DNA of 64,000 bases from Sporobacter sp942492735 (GCA_942492735.1 OW818648.1:4139430-4203429); one strand, 5' to 3'. Positions 17,024-27,140 are shown, counted from the stretch's first letter. Notes: generated from the sequence alone by a model not told the origin. Numbers and translations: made by a program.

Positions 17024-18534
17024 AGTGCCACGCCCTCCTCGGTATGTACGCCTGAAGAGGCGAGTAGAATGGCGGATTGCGTCGCCTTTTCATGTTCAAA
17101 CTCTTCAAAGAACCGGCCGCCCTGCATGATCAAAATACGGTCGGAGACGCGCGTGAGTTCCTCAAGGTCTGAAGAAACCATGATAACAATTGATCCCGAC
17201 AGCGCCAAAGCGCGCATGAGATGATACAGCTCGTGCTTGACACCGACGTCGACGCCGGCTGTCGGCTCGTCGAGCAGCAGCACCTTCGGCTTGCGCGACA
17301 GCCACCGGCCGAGAACAACCTTCTGCTGATTGCCGCCGGAGAGGTTGCCGACTGGGAGATGCTTCATCGGCGGCCGGATATCATAGCTTTTTATCGCTTC
17401 CACCGCAAAGTCGATTTCTTTTTTTCTGTTGACAACGCCGAACTTCGCCAGCTTGTCGTAGCTTGAAATCGTGAGATTCTTCTCAATCGATAAGAGCGGA
17501 ACAAAACCCTCGTTCCGTCTGTCCTCCGGGACGAGTCCAAAACCGGCTTTGATATTTTTCCCGACCGATCGGCTGACTGGCTTGCCGTTTAACTTGATCG
17601 TCCCTCTCCCCGGTTTGTTCGCACCGTATATGCAGCGGATAAGTTCTGTTCTGCCGGAACCCACGAGGCCGCCGATACCGAGAATTTCACCGCCGTAAGC
17701 CGTGAAGTTGACGTCGTGAAAAATGCCTTTATACGCCAGCCCTTTGACTTCGAGGCAGTTCTCCTCATACCTGTGCCGCCGCTCTCTGTTCTTGTCTTCT
17801 CTGATTTCATGGCCGATCATCAGAGTCGTCACCTTTTGAGGCGTGATTTCGTCCTTTGTCAGCACACCGACGTTTTCGCCGTCGCGCATGATCGTGAGAC
17901 GGTCGGCCAGTCTGTAAATCTCCTCAAGCCGGTGCGAGATGTAGAGTATACTGGTGCCTTTTTTGCTTAGGCCGTCAATCGTGTCGAATAGCTTATCCGT
18001 TTCAGACGCAGAGAGCGACGCTGTCGGCTCATCCATAATGATGAGTTTGGATTCCATTGACAAGGCCTTTAGAATCTCAACCATCTGGCGCTGTGCCATG
18101 CCCATTGATCCGACAAGCGCGTTCGGATCGATATCAAACTGGTACTTGTCGATGAGCTCTTGGACACGCCGCCGCATCTCTTTTTTTAGAGAAAAGCCAT
18201 AACGGCTGAGTTCCTGCCCGACGAAAATATTCTCTGTGACGTCGAGTGCAGGAAAAAGGCTCAATTCCTGATAGATGACAGAAATCCCGCTGCACCGCGC
18301 ATCCTGGCGGCAAGTGATGTTCACCGGCTTCCCCTCGATATATATCTGGCCTTCATCCATGTTGTAGACACCGGTTATAATTTTGATGATCGTCGATTTG
18401 CCCGCGCCGTTTTCGCCCATCAGAGCGTGGACTTCGCCCGACCAGATTTCGAGATCAACGTTTTTTAAGACTGGAATGCCATTAAACTGTTTAAAGATGC
18501 CTTTGCACTGCAGCAATGTACTTTTCTCTTCCAT
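17020..18534 (-). CDS. ribose-type ABC importer ATPase with two nucleotide-binding domains
   Basis: A 504-residue RbsA/MglA-type tandem ATPase. The first domain has Walker A GENGAGKST and Walker B IIMDEPTASLS, with a degenerate signature. The second has the non-canonical Walker A GLVGSGRTEL usual for this family, signature LSGGNQQKVVLGRWL and Walker B LLLDEPTAGVD. It powers the two flanking permeases. The operon order is binding protein, permease, ATPase, permease, all on the - strand and tightly spaced. Confidence 0.93.
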   Translation of the reverse strand: MEEKSTLLQCKGIFKQFNGIPVLKNVDLEIWSGEVHALMGENGAGKSTIIKIITGVYNMDEGQIYIEGKPVNITCRQDARCSGISVIYQELSLFPALDVTENIFVGQELSRYGFSLKKEMRRRVQELIDKYQFDIDPNALVGSMGMAQRQMVEILKALSMESKLIIMDEPTASLSASETDKLFDTIDGLSKKGTSILYISHRLEEIYRLADRLTIMRDGENVGVLTKDEITPQKVTTLMIGHEIREDKNRERRHRYEENCLEVKGLAYKGIFHDVNFTAYGGEILGIGGLVGSGRTELIRCIYGANKPGRGTIKLNGKPVSRSVGKNIKAGFGLVPEDRRNEGFVPLLSIEKNLTISSYDKLAKFGVVNRKKEIDFAVEAIKSYDIRPPMKHLPVGNLSGGNQQKVVLGRWLSRKPKVLLLDEPTAGVDVGVKHELYHLMRALALSGSIVIMVSSDLEELTRVSDRILIMQGGRFFEEFEHEKATQSAILLASSGVHTEEGVAL

Positions 18535-19527
18535 TTAAACATCGGCCTCCTTCCCAATGGCATGCCGCGCTTTCTTCCGACCGAACGTGATTTTATTGAA
18601 CTGCGCGTCGAAAGCGGTCGCTAAGACGATAATGGCGCCAAGAAGTATCCACTGGTAAGCGATCGGCAGCTTATATTTATAGATACCGTTCAGGATGAGC
18701 TGCATGAAAAGACTGCCCAGGAAAGCGCCCAGCGCGTTGCCGCGTCCACCGCCGAGGACAAGGCCGCCGACAACGCAGGCGGCAATGGCCTGAAACGCCA
18801 CATCATTGCCCATCGTGACCGGCGCGGCGGCATTCTTTGCGGCGACAAAAGAAGCGGCGATGCCCGCACATGCGCCGCAGATTACAAAACCCATACTCTT
18901 GACAGAATCATTATTCACGCCGGACATCAGTGCCGACTTGGCATTAGAACCCTGCGCGTATGTATGCAGCCCGAAATTCGTTTTCGTCAGCACGATCATC
19001 ATGATGATCATTAATACAGCCCAGACAACGAAAATGTTATATATGCCGCCGATTTTACCTCCCAAAAATGTGAAGCTGGCATTGGTAATAACCTTCGACT
19101 GAATAATGCTGCCCTGCCTGAAAGCGATGAGCATCGCCAGCCCTGTAAAGACAAAACCCGAAGCCAGCGTTCCGACAAATTCGGTGAGATGGACCCGGGT
19201 GATCAGAAAAGCGTTGAACGCCCCGCACAGAACACCGGTGAGAACGCCGCCAAGCAGCACGACGATGCCGGGAATGCCCGGTATAAATGATAGCCGGGCG
19301 CAGACGAGACCGCTCAGCGCGACAATACCGCCGGTCGACAGGTCAATGCCGCCGCCAATAATAACAAAGGCGACACCCAGCGCGACGATACCGACCATAG
19401 ATGATTCCCTTAGTAGCTCAGAGATGTTTCTATTGCTCAGAAATGAATCCGTCGTAAAGGTAAATATAACAGCCAGAATTAAAACGAGCATGAGAGAAAT
19501 GAGTATTCGGATTGTTTTAACGTTCAT
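18535..19527 (-). CDS. ribose-type ABC importer permease (first permease)
   Basis: A 330-residue RbsC-like permease with multiple membrane helices, the motif IIGGGIDLSTGGIVALSG and the cytoplasmic loop VVGGLVLGGGRGNALGAFLGSLF. Its partner is the divergent permease at 16007, suggesting a heterodimeric channel. Its stop adjoins the start of the ATPase gene. The C-terminus is basic. Confidence 0.9.
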   Translation of the reverse strand: MNVKTIRILISLMLVLILAVIFTFTTDSFLSNRNISELLRESSMVGIVALGVAFVIIGGGIDLSTGGIVALSGLVCARLSFIPGIPGIVVLLGGVLTGVLCGAFNAFLITRVHLTEFVGTLASGFVFTGLAMLIAFRQGSIIQSKVITNASFTFLGGKIGGIYNIFVVWAVLMIIMMIVLTKTNFGLHTYAQGSNAKSALMSGVNNDSVKSMGFVICGACAGIAASFVAAKNAAAPVTMGNDVAFQAIAACVVGGLVLGGGRGNALGAFLGSLFMQLILNGIYKYKLPIAYQWILLGAIIVLATAFDAQFNKITFGRKKARHAIGKEADV

Positions 19528-19588
19528 TTTAGTTGTTGAACCTCCAATTTCTAACGGAGTTTCCTGTGGTTGAACTGCATATACTTTT

Positions 19589-19621
19589 TACGGGGTCCTG
19601 CCCTAGGACAGAGACCCCGTA
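19589..19621 (-). promoter_or_regulatory. intercistronic hairpin after the binding-protein gene
   Basis: TACGGGGTC / GACCCCGTA arms enclose an internally palindromic loop (CCTAGG). There is no T-run, so this looks like an mRNA-stabilising or partial attenuating hairpin, as often found between a highly expressed binding protein gene and its permease genes. Confidence 0.6.
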
Positions 19622-19668
19622 ATCAGAGGTTTGAAGAAATGATGCGTTAAGTAAGTATGTCTGCCTTT

Positions 19669-20796
19669 TTAATTGGCTTGAGTCGCAAGATACGGGAAGC
19701 GGCTGACCTGCGTGATGTAGTCAACATTGTCCATATTGACGGGGATCATCGTGTCATAAACAACCGGCGTGGCCGTGTAGCCTGCTGTGACGGACGTTGT
19801 GCCGGTTTCGATGAAGTACAGCGCCATATGGAAAGACGTATACCAGTGGGCATATGTATCAGAGAAGTTAGTACCGAAGATTTTGCCTTCCTTGATGGCA
19901 TTAAGAACGGGTAGGAAGCCGCAGTTGCCGTAAATGAGGATGCCTTCCTTGTCGCGCCCTGCAGCCTCAATGGCCTGCAGCGCGCCGCCTGCGATATCAT
20001 CCGAGGCGCAGTAGACGGCCTGGATCTCGCCGGCAGGGTACTTCGTGAGGAGGGTCGTCATCGTAACGCGGGCGTTTTCTTGGGACCACATCTCAATGCT
20101 GACGTCCTCAAGCAGCTTCATCTGGGTGTTGGCGGTGCAGTAATCGATGAAAGCGGTGCCCATGCGGGCGATGGCTTTCTGGGCTGAAGGCGCGTCGAGG
20201 ACGATATAGTTGCCCGTGTTATTGAGCGCCTTGGTCATAACCTCGGCGGCCAGGATGCCGGATTCGTAGTCAGTACCCTGGAGGTGGAGGGTATGCACAG
20301 CTTGTGCGCCGCAGTCGACGGTGATGACCGGGATGCCAGCCTGCTCGGCCTGCGTGATGGCGTCACCGCTGGCGGCCGGGTCTAAAATCCCAGCGATAAT
20401 TGCATCATATCCACCGGTGATTGCTTCGTTGATCATGGAGTTTTGCTTGTTGGGATCGTAGCCGGGGTCAAAGGAGGTGATCTTGATATTCGGATAAATC
20501 AGCAGAACGTCATGCCACACAAGATCAATAACCGCGTTGATCTGTCCGGCTGTGGACAGCGGTATGTAAGCGATGTTGATTTCTTCCTTGTAGATGTCCT
20601 TACCATTGCCGAGCTTGCCGGCGCCTGCCTCGCTGATTCCAACCGTCGTTGCTACCGGAGCAGTGCTCGTATCGGCGGGTGCTGCGCTTGTTGCCGCCGG
20701 CGCCGATGGGCTTGTTGTTGTAGTGTTGCCGGTGCATGCTGTCAGGAGGGCTGCCATCATGAGAACGACCAACGCTAGGGTAAGTACTTTTTTCAT
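19669..20796 (-). CDS. ribose-type ABC importer substrate-binding lipoprotein
   Basis: From the ATG at 20796 (AGAAGGAAAA upstream) the protein has 375 residues: a signal peptide with MKKVLTLALV and lipobox LTAC, a Thr/Ser/Ala/Pro linker, then a type 1 periplasmic-binding (RbsB-like) domain. The segments NEAITGGYDAIIAGILDP, GIPVITVDCG and YCASDDIAGGALQAIEAAG are the usual ribose-class positions. It is tethered outside the membrane to capture substrate for the downstream transporter. A longer in-frame start upstream lacks a ribosome site. The ligand is unknown. Confidence 0.92.
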   Translation of the reverse strand: MKKVLTLALVVLMMAALLTACTGNTTTTSPSAPAATSAAPADTSTAPVATTVGISEAGAGKLGNGKDIYKEEINIAYIPLSTAGQINAVIDLVWHDVLLIYPNIKITSFDPGYDPNKQNSMINEAITGGYDAIIAGILDPAASGDAITQAEQAGIPVITVDCGAQAVHTLHLQGTDYESGILAAEVMTKALNNTGNYIVLDAPSAQKAIARMGTAFIDYCTANTQMKLLEDVSIEMWSQENARVTMTTLLTKYPAGEIQAVYCASDDIAGGALQAIEAAGRDKEGILIYGNCGFLPVLNAIKEGKIFGTNFSDTYAHWYTSFHMALYFIETGTTSVTAGYTATPVVYDTMIPVNMDNVDYITQVSRFPYLATQAN

Positions 20797-21265
20797 TTCT
20801 TTTCCTTCTTTCTTAAATATAAAAAATCGATATGGCGTAAGCCATATAATCATTATTCAAGACCCCGAAGACCTTTTCAAAGACAATTTATACAAAATCG
20901 CCTCATTTGTTTAGCAACCTTCACAAATTCAACGATTGTATTCGTGCTTTCCTTAGCAAAAGTCACAATCGCATTATACTTCATAATTAACTAAAATGCT
21001 TTGTATTTTATTACATATTAACAGAAGTTGTTTTGTATTTTAAAACAATCGCATACGCCTTCATTGACGTAAAAATATCGTGCTTTTTAACATATTACCC
21101 GTGATAAACAACTGCTCTCCTATTGATAACTGTTATTCCCACACAAAAAGCTGCCGCGTGTCTATTTGTATGCCCTCTAGCGCGTCTTTCCGGCCTTATG
21201 ATTTATTACAAGCCAAGCCAAGGATACGTTCAATAATCGCTTTGATTTTACCGTTTCGCCCCGCT
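20797..21265. other. 470-base non-coding upstream region of the ABC importer operon
   Basis: This AT-rich region has no convincing gene. It holds two direct copies of ACAATCGCAT (20965-20974 and 21045-21054, exactly 80 bases apart) and related TTGTATTTTA stretches, which could be regulator sites for the importer. A promoter is expected on the - strand, but no -35/-10 pair stands out. Confidence 0.4.
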
Positions 21266-22234
21266 TTACAGGCTGCCCACGATATTGATTGGGCGGGCAC
21301 CTTCACTCACTCTTTTCATATTGCTCCAGATGATATCAAAATAGCGATAAAAGCTGCCTGCGGTAATACCGCCGATATGCGGAGAGAGCGCGACTCTTTG
21401 ACGAGCATCGGCGGGCAGCTGTAGGAGTGGATTGTTTATCGTCACAGGCTCCGGTGAAAACGTATCAAGACCGGCCCCGCCGAGCTGCCCGCTCACGAGC
21501 GCGCGGCACAACGCCTCTTGATCCACGATTTCCCCTCTCGCCGTATTGATTAAAATCGCGCCGCGCTTCATTTTGTTTAATGATGATTCATTGATCATGC
21601 CGGCTGTCTCAGCCGTCAGTGGAACATGAAGGGAAATGATATCGCACTGCTCGTAGAGCGCATCAAGCGAAAGATGCGGAAACTCACAATCGACCGGGTG
21701 CCTGCCGGAATAGCTGATGCGGCAGTCAAAGGCCCCGAGGCGCTTTGCCGTCTCTTTGCCAATAGCACCCATTCCGACAATGCCGACATGGCAGCCAGCG
21801 AGCTCTATAAGACCGCTTTCAAAGCAGCGGGTTTTCGCCTCGATCTGTTTTGCTTCAAAAACCATATCCTCGTTCTCTCTGAATCGGCGCAGAATTGCGA
21901 GCATCAGGAGTATTGCCTGCTCGGCGACGGCTGCAGCGTTGGCCCCGGCACAATTCGTAACAAAAACACCCGCCTTTTGAGCCGCTTCCAAGTTAAACAG
22001 ATTGAAGCCGACGCCTTGCGATTGTATCAGCTTCAGGTGCTTTGACCCGTTTATGACCTTAGCTGTAACAGCGCACATCGGATCGGCTAAGATCGCATCG
22101 ACATCCGCTTCGATGATTTTATCCTCGTCGGGAATACCGTTTCCGAAATGAATAAGCTCCCAGCTCTCCGGAATAGCACCCGGCTTCGTATACCGCGTGA
22201 AATTTTCCTTATTGACCATGATGGCAATTTTCAT
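21266..22234 (-). CDS. D-isomer-specific 2-hydroxyacid dehydrogenase
   Basis: A 322-residue NAD-dependent dehydrogenase. The Rossmann motif is GIVGMGAIGKETAKRLGAF (near 150-168). The catalytic Arg, Glu and His are in INTARGEIVD, FSPEPV and SPHIGG. The family reduces 2-keto acids or oxidises D-2-hydroxyacids such as glycerate, lactate or phosphoglycerate; the substrate here cannot be fixed. Its start overlaps the stop of the radical SAM gene by four bases, so the two are co-translated. The C-terminus ends without an ACT domain, so it is not the long SerA form. Confidence 0.9.
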   Translation of the reverse strand: MKIAIMVNKENFTRYTKPGAIPESWELIHFGNGIPDEDKIIEADVDAILADPMCAVTAKVINGSKHLKLIQSQGVGFNLFNLEAAQKAGVFVTNCAGANAAAVAEQAILLMLAILRRFRENEDMVFEAKQIEAKTRCFESGLIELAGCHVGIVGMGAIGKETAKRLGAFDCRISYSGRHPVDCEFPHLSLDALYEQCDIISLHVPLTAETAGMINESSLNKMKRGAILINTARGEIVDQEALCRALVSGQLGGAGLDTFSPEPVTINNPLLQLPADARQRVALSPHIGGITAGSFYRYFDIIWSNMKRVSEGARPINIVGSL

Positions 22235-24021
22235 TCAGCCAGCTCCTTTTTTGTGATAAAATCCGGCATGTATTTTTGCAGCGTAAATTCACCCGTCACC
22301 TGATTTTTGTTTCGATAGTCGACATAAACAAGCGCGCTTTCGGTTTGCAGCAGCGCATAACCGCGTTTGATACCCTCCACAGGTCGTGTGTCATGCTGAT
22401 TATTCAATTGACTGAGGGCTTTTTTCAGTATTTTATCCATCACCTGCAGCGCCTTCGGGAGCCTGCCGGTTGAATTTGTCGTCAGCCTGTCGCAGACCAT
22501 GACATCGCGCAGCGCCATTTTGTTAACGATATCCATGTTTCCAAAATAGTCATAAACGACGCCGATCAAGTCATCGAGCGACATCCGTCCGGCAGTATTC
22601 TCACCAAAGCAGCTGCCTGCATGCAGAAACAGCTCAAAGGGTGTTTGCCCGGATTTCTCCAGAACATACCCCAGCGTCCGCCGAAAACGCCCGCTGTTAT
22701 ATAGGCGCTCGAGCGCGTCCTCGGCGCTGTGCAGCTTACAAAGCTCATCTGCTGTGAGCCACGGCGTCTCCAGCACCTCATACGGCGCTTCGGGCGAATA
22801 TCGGCTCGAAAATTCCCGCTCCTCCCGCATGGGCGACCCGTGCAGCAGTTTTAGAAATCCCAATTGCAGCATATGGGGCTTGAGTGCGTACGCCGTATTA
22901 AAGCTATCGGCAAAGCTCTTAAAATCCTCGTACGGCAGCCCGGCAATCAGATCAATATGGATGTGAATCGTACCGAAGGAGATAAGCCGTTCGATATTTG
23001 TTTTCAAGAGTTCGATATCTGTTTTCCGGTTGATTGCTTCAAGCGTTTGAGTATTAAAACTCTGCAGCCCGATTTCAAATTGAAATGCTCCCATCGGCGC
23101 TGCACCTAAAAGATCAAGCGTCTCATTGTCTAAAAGATCGCCCGCAATCTCAAAATGAAACCGAATACCGTTTGGAATCGCTCCGCCATAGTTCTCAATA
23201 ATAAACCCGAATATCTCCCGCGCACGTTTATGATTTACATTAAACGTCCTGTCAACAAGCTTTACGGTTTGAGTACCGCTGTTTGCTAACAGCAGCAAAT
23301 CCCTTTTCGCTCGTTCCATATCAAAAAAGCGAACACTGCCCATACGCCCCGACAGACAAAAAGCGCAAGAAAACGGGCAACCCCGGCTCGTTTCGAGATA
23401 GGCAATCCGACCATTCAGCGCTTCAAAATATTGTTTGACATAAGGATTAGGTGGCTCATCGGTTGGACAATGCGACGGAACGACGACAACATAATTGCCG
23501 TTTCGATAACAGACGCCAGGGATACTGCCGGCATCCAATCCAGCACCGCTCATATCCGCGGCGTTTTTGTCTACGGGAACCGTACACGTGTCATCCATGC
23601 CGACACACGCACTACGGCCGAGTACGTCCAACAGCCGCGCGAACGGTAGCTCGCCCTCCCCGGAAATGACGTAATCGATAAGCGGCTCGTCCCTCAGGAC
23701 GTCACCGGCGTTGAAGCTGACCTCCGGCCCGCCGAGTATGATGACAGTCTCCGGCAGCGCATTTTTGATGACCGGCAGCAGTTTTTTGATATAAGCAATG
23801 TTCCAGATATAACAGCAGAAGCCGATGACCTGCGGGCTTTTAGAAATAATCCTGTTCGCGACGTCCTGCAGTGCCATGTTCACAGTGCCCTCAACAACCT
23901 CGGCAGAGACTGACTGCACACCATATGCTTCAATCCCCGCCAGCAGATACCACGGCGCCAGCGAGGAATGAATGTATTTAGAATTCAGCATGCAGATAGC
24001 AGCGTTCAATTGCTTCATCAT
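22231..24021 (-). CDS. B12-binding radical SAM protein
   Basis: About 596 residues. The N-terminal ~170 residues resemble a B12-binding domain (HSSLAPWYLLAGIEAYG, ILGGPEVSF). The radical SAM core starts at the Cx3Cx2C motif CPFSCAFC (near 219-226), followed by GLQSFNTQTLEAINRKT. The C-terminal third looks like the DUF4080-type extension. Such proteins perform methyl transfers or other radical reactions; the substrate is unknown. The ATG at 24021 was chosen over a TTG three codons upstream; neither has a good ribosome site. Overlap with the dehydrogenase gene suggests a shared function. Confidence 0.87.
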   Translation of the reverse strand: MMKQLNAAICMLNSKYIHSSLAPWYLLAGIEAYGVQSVSAEVVEGTVNMALQDVANRIISKSPQVIGFCCYIWNIAYIKKLLPVIKNALPETVIILGGPEVSFNAGDVLRDEPLIDYVISGEGELPFARLLDVLGRSACVGMDDTCTVPVDKNAADMSGAGLDAGSIPGVCYRNGNYVVVVPSHCPTDEPPNPYVKQYFEALNGRIAYLETSRGCPFSCAFCLSGRMGSVRFFDMERAKRDLLLLANSGTQTVKLVDRTFNVNHKRAREIFGFIIENYGGAIPNGIRFHFEIAGDLLDNETLDLLGAAPMGAFQFEIGLQSFNTQTLEAINRKTDIELLKTNIERLISFGTIHIHIDLIAGLPYEDFKSFADSFNTAYALKPHMLQLGFLKLLHGSPMREEREFSSRYSPEAPYEVLETPWLTADELCKLHSAEDALERLYNSGRFRRTLGYVLEKSGQTPFELFLHAGSCFGENTAGRMSLDDLIGVVYDYFGNMDIVNKMALRDVMVCDRLTTNSTGRLPKALQVMDKILKKALSQLNNQHDTRPVEGIKRGYALLQTESALVYVDYRNKNQVTGEFTLQKYMPDFITKKELAE

Positions 24022-24049
24022 AAAACCCAATCAATAATAAATGTGGCTG

Positions 24050-26200
24050 TTATACCTTCTGTTTCTTCATCGACAGCGCGATTCTTTTCTTCACCGGGTC
24101 GACGCTGAGGACATAAACTTTGACGATATCGCCGACCTTGACGACTTCGGAGGGGTGGCGGATATAGCGGTCGCAGAGCGCTGATATGTGGACGAGGCCG
24201 TCCTGATGGACGCCGATATCAACGAAGACGCCGAAATCGATGACGTTGCGGACGGTGCCCGTCAGCTCCATACCGGCTTTGAGATCATTCATGTCCATGA
24301 TGTCCGACCGGAGCATCGGCGGTGGCAGCTCGTCGCGGATGTCACGCCCGGGCTTGATAAGCTCTTTAATCATGTCGCGAAGCGTCGGGACGCCGACACC
24401 GCAGGCGGCGGCGACTTTATCTTCGCCTGCTTCCTTCACGCACAGCGGTAATGTTTCAACGCCGCCGTCCTTATCCTTCAGGCTGAGCGAAAACATTTTC
24501 AAAAGTTTTTCGGAGGCTTCATAGGATTCCGGGTGTACCGATGTATTGTCGAGGATGTTTTTGCCTCCCGGAATGCGCAAGAAACCCGCGCACTGCTCGT
24601 AGGCCTTTGGACCCAGCTTCGCGACCTTCTTCAGCTCCGGACGGCTTTTAAAATTGCCGTTTTCATCCCGGTACGCCACAATATTCTTCGCGACGGTCAT
24701 ATTCAAGCCCGCAATATAGGTTAATAAATGAGTTGAAGCGGTATTCAAATCAACACCGACGCTGTTGACGCAGTCCTCCACTACGCCACCCAGAGAGGAA
24801 TCGAGGCGCGCCAGCGGCATATCGTGCTGATATTGACCGACGCCGATGGATTTGGGGTCAATTTTTACAAGCTCGGCAAGCGGGTCTAAAAGTCTTCGTG
24901 CAATTGAAACAGCGCTTCTCTGCGTGACATCATAGTCGGGGAATTCTTCCGCTGCCAGCTTTGACGCCGAATAAACAGATGCCCCCGCCTCGTTAACCAC
25001 CATATAGCTGACAGGCCTGTCGAGCTCGGAAATGAGCCCCGCCACAAATATTTCTGATTCCTTGGAGGCTGTGCCGTTGCCTATGGAAATCACATCAACG
25101 CCATGCTTTCCAATAAGACGTTTAAGCTCTTTTTTTGCCTCCTCCACTTTTGACTGCGGCGGCGTCGGGTAAATAACAGTTGTATCAAGCGGCTTGCCTG
25201 TCTCGCTGACAACGGCGATTTTGCAACCGGTCCTGTAAGCGGGATCAAGACCCATGATAACCTTATTCCTGAGCGGTGGCTGGAGCAGCAGCGGCTTTAA
25301 GTTCAGCGCAAACATGCGGATGGCCTGCTCTGCTGCCCGCTCCGTCAGTTCATTTCGCACGTCGCGCTCGATAGAGGGCGCAACAAGCCTTTTCCATGCG
25401 TCCTGAGCGGCAGCTTTGACTGTATCTGTTGTGACGGAGCCGTTCACAACAAACCGATTGTATATAACATCTATGGCTGAATCATCATTCAATTCAATTT
25501 TAATCTTGAGATAATCCTCTTTCTCTCCTCTGTTGACGGCGAGTACGCGATGACTCGGGATTTTACTGACAGGCTCTGCGAAATCATAATACATCTCATA
25601 GACTGACTTTTCTTGTTTGAGCGCTTTTGAAGCAAGCTTGCCGTCTCTCATCATCAGAACGCGTAAACGCTTGCGGCATTCGGCGTCGTCGGAGATAACC
25701 TCGGCGATGATGTCCATTGCGCCGGCGAGCGCCTCCTCCCATGTCGCGACGCTTTTTTCCGCATTGACGAAAGGCGCGGCAAGCTCCTGGAGCGTGCCCT
25801 TCCGTATATTTTGAGCCATCAGCAATTCAGCAAGCGGTGTTAAGCCCTTTTCACTCGCAATCGTCGCGCGCGTCCGGCGTTTCGGGCGGTACGGGCGGTA
25901 TAAATCCTCCGCTTCAGACAGCGTCGCGGCGTTGTCTATCGCCTTTGACAGCTCGTCTGTCATTTTCTCCTGCGCTGCGATGCTCTCTTTTATCTCAGCC
26001 TTGCGTTTTTCAAGGTTTCTGATGTAAGTGAGCCTATCATTCAGCTCCCGGAGCACCTGATCGTCGACCGACCCTGTCATTTCCTTACGGTAGCGGGCGA
26101 TAAACGGAATCGTATTCCCGTCGTCAATGAGGGAAATGATATTTTTTACATGCTCGGGTTTGAGCTTGAATTCTGTTGAAAGAAGTGATGTGATTTCCAT
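24050..26200 (-). CDS. tex: Tex-type RNA-binding transcription accessory protein
   Basis: A 716-residue Tex of normal length. Features in order: the N-terminal Tex domain (IPFIARYRKEMTG), the motif LYRPYRPKRRTRA (about 100), a YqgF-like RNase H fold (GLDPAYRTGCKIAVV), helix-hairpin-helix segments (VDLNTASTHLLTYIAGL), and an S1 RNA-binding domain at the C-terminus (GMELTGTVRNVIDFGVFVDIG). Tex is a conserved cytoplasmic protein linked to transcription and RNA stability. It lies just upstream of the radical SAM gene on the same strand. Confidence 0.95.
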   Translation of the reverse strand: MEITSLLSTEFKLKPEHVKNIISLIDDGNTIPFIARYRKEMTGSVDDQVLRELNDRLTYIRNLEKRKAEIKESIAAQEKMTDELSKAIDNAATLSEAEDLYRPYRPKRRTRATIASEKGLTPLAELLMAQNIRKGTLQELAAPFVNAEKSVATWEEALAGAMDIIAEVISDDAECRKRLRVLMMRDGKLASKALKQEKSVYEMYYDFAEPVSKIPSHRVLAVNRGEKEDYLKIKIELNDDSAIDVIYNRFVVNGSVTTDTVKAAAQDAWKRLVAPSIERDVRNELTERAAEQAIRMFALNLKPLLLQPPLRNKVIMGLDPAYRTGCKIAVVSETGKPLDTTVIYPTPPQSKVEEAKKELKRLIGKHGVDVISIGNGTASKESEIFVAGLISELDRPVSYMVVNEAGASVYSASKLAAEEFPDYDVTQRSAVSIARRLLDPLAELVKIDPKSIGVGQYQHDMPLARLDSSLGGVVEDCVNSVGVDLNTASTHLLTYIAGLNMTVAKNIVAYRDENGNFKSRPELKKVAKLGPKAYEQCAGFLRIPGGKNILDNTSVHPESYEASEKLLKMFSLSLKDKDGGVETLPLCVKEAGEDKVAAACGVGVPTLRDMIKELIKPGRDIRDELPPPMLRSDIMDMNDLKAGMELTGTVRNVIDFGVFVDIGVHQDGLVHISALCDRYIRHPSEVVKVGDIVKVYVLSVDPVKKRIALSMKKQKV

Positions 26201-26343
26201 AAGCTACCTCGTTTGCATTAATACCATTATTATACCATATGATACCCATTCGTGTAAAAACAAAATAGGGAGCAATGTCAAGCGCATCATCCGAACTTAA
26301 ATAGCTGGCATACGAATAAATGTCCGCTCGCTTTTGCGTTATT

Positions 26344-26420
26344 CGTAGGGGGCGATGCCCACATCGCACCGTCGTTCCTGCCTCAAGGTCAACGGGGCGA
26401 TGTGGGCATCGCCCCCTACG
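26344..26420. repeat. long inverted repeat, GTAGGG family
   Basis: Arms CGTAGGGGGCGATG... (26344-26367) and ...CATCGCCCCCTACG (26397-26420) match nearly throughout around a 29-base centre. The interior GCGATG-CCCA-CATCGC is similar to the copy near 40.5 kb. No gene is seen in 26201-26451. Confidence 0.85.
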
Positions 26421-26451
26421 CTATGAATATTTCGTTTATGTTTTTTTGATC

Positions 26452-27027
26452 TTATGCTCTCGTATTACCATTGCCGCCGATACGGTCAAGCATCGGTACG
26501 AGAATGAGCACCACAACGGTTGTGATAATGATTTCAGGAAGCATATAGCTGCCATTGTAGGTGAGCGAATAAATCCAGACGGGCGTTCCCTCCGGCGCAT
26601 AGCTGCCCCATATCAGAATTCCGGATAAGAAGCTGCAGATAAATCTCAAGATTGTGACTGCTGCCGCCCCGACCGCCGCGCTGACGATTCTGCTCTTAAA
26701 CGGTTTTCCGAAGAAGGACGCTGTACCGAGAACCGTAAACGCGAGGACATAGTCAAGGGCGATCACACCCGTAAACGCTAAGAACGTCCCCACCGGCGGC
26801 GCGTAAAACTGGATCACCATCTGCAGCAGGCTGTGCGTGAATGCTGTGCCGATACCCCATTTTAGGCCATGACGATACGAAACAATAATGAGCGGTGCCA
26901 TGCTGGCCAGCGTGACGGAGCCGCCCTGGGGCAGTGTGAAGATTTTGAAGAATATGCTCAGTACCGTCGACATGGCAATCATCATCGCGCATTCCGCTAA
27001 AATTAAGATGGTTGTTTTCTTTTTCAT
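26452..27027 (-). CDS. thiT: energy-coupling-factor thiamine transporter substrate-binding subunit
   Basis: A 191-residue membrane protein with about six helices. The segment GGSVTLASMAPLIIVSYRHGLKWG is characteristic of ThiT (YuaJ), which binds thiamine and works with a shared EcfA/A'/T module encoded elsewhere. A GGAG site precedes the ATG. The assignment is strongly supported by the TPP riboswitch and its terminator directly upstream on the same strand. Confidence 0.93.
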   Translation of the reverse strand: MKKKTTILILAECAMMIAMSTVLSIFFKIFTLPQGGSVTLASMAPLIIVSYRHGLKWGIGTAFTHSLLQMVIQFYAPPVGTFLAFTGVIALDYVLAFTVLGTASFFGKPFKSRIVSAAVGAAAVTILRFICSFLSGILIWGSYAPEGTPVWIYSLTYNGSYMLPEIIITTVVVLILVPMLDRIGGNGNTRA

Positions 27028-27107
27028 GTTTTTCTCCGATTCAATATAATTTGAACAATCAAACCTGATAAATAAGTCAGACGTATTTTGTCACATTATT
27101 TTGCAAA

Positions 27108-27140
27108 TAAAAATGCACTCTATAAATGATCAGAGTGCAC
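27108..27140 (-). terminator. riboswitch-associated terminator (expression platform)
   Basis: On the - strand TGCACTCT ... AGAGTGCA forms a stem followed by TTTTTA. It sits between the TPP aptamer and thiT, in the position of a transcription terminator that forms when TPP is bound. Confidence 0.85.

Noticed and set aside
20441..20778. + strand Cys/Gly-rich frame opposite the binding protein
   Set aside because: It is the mirror of the Ala/Thr/Ser linker of the lipoprotein, which yields Cys and Gly on the other strand.
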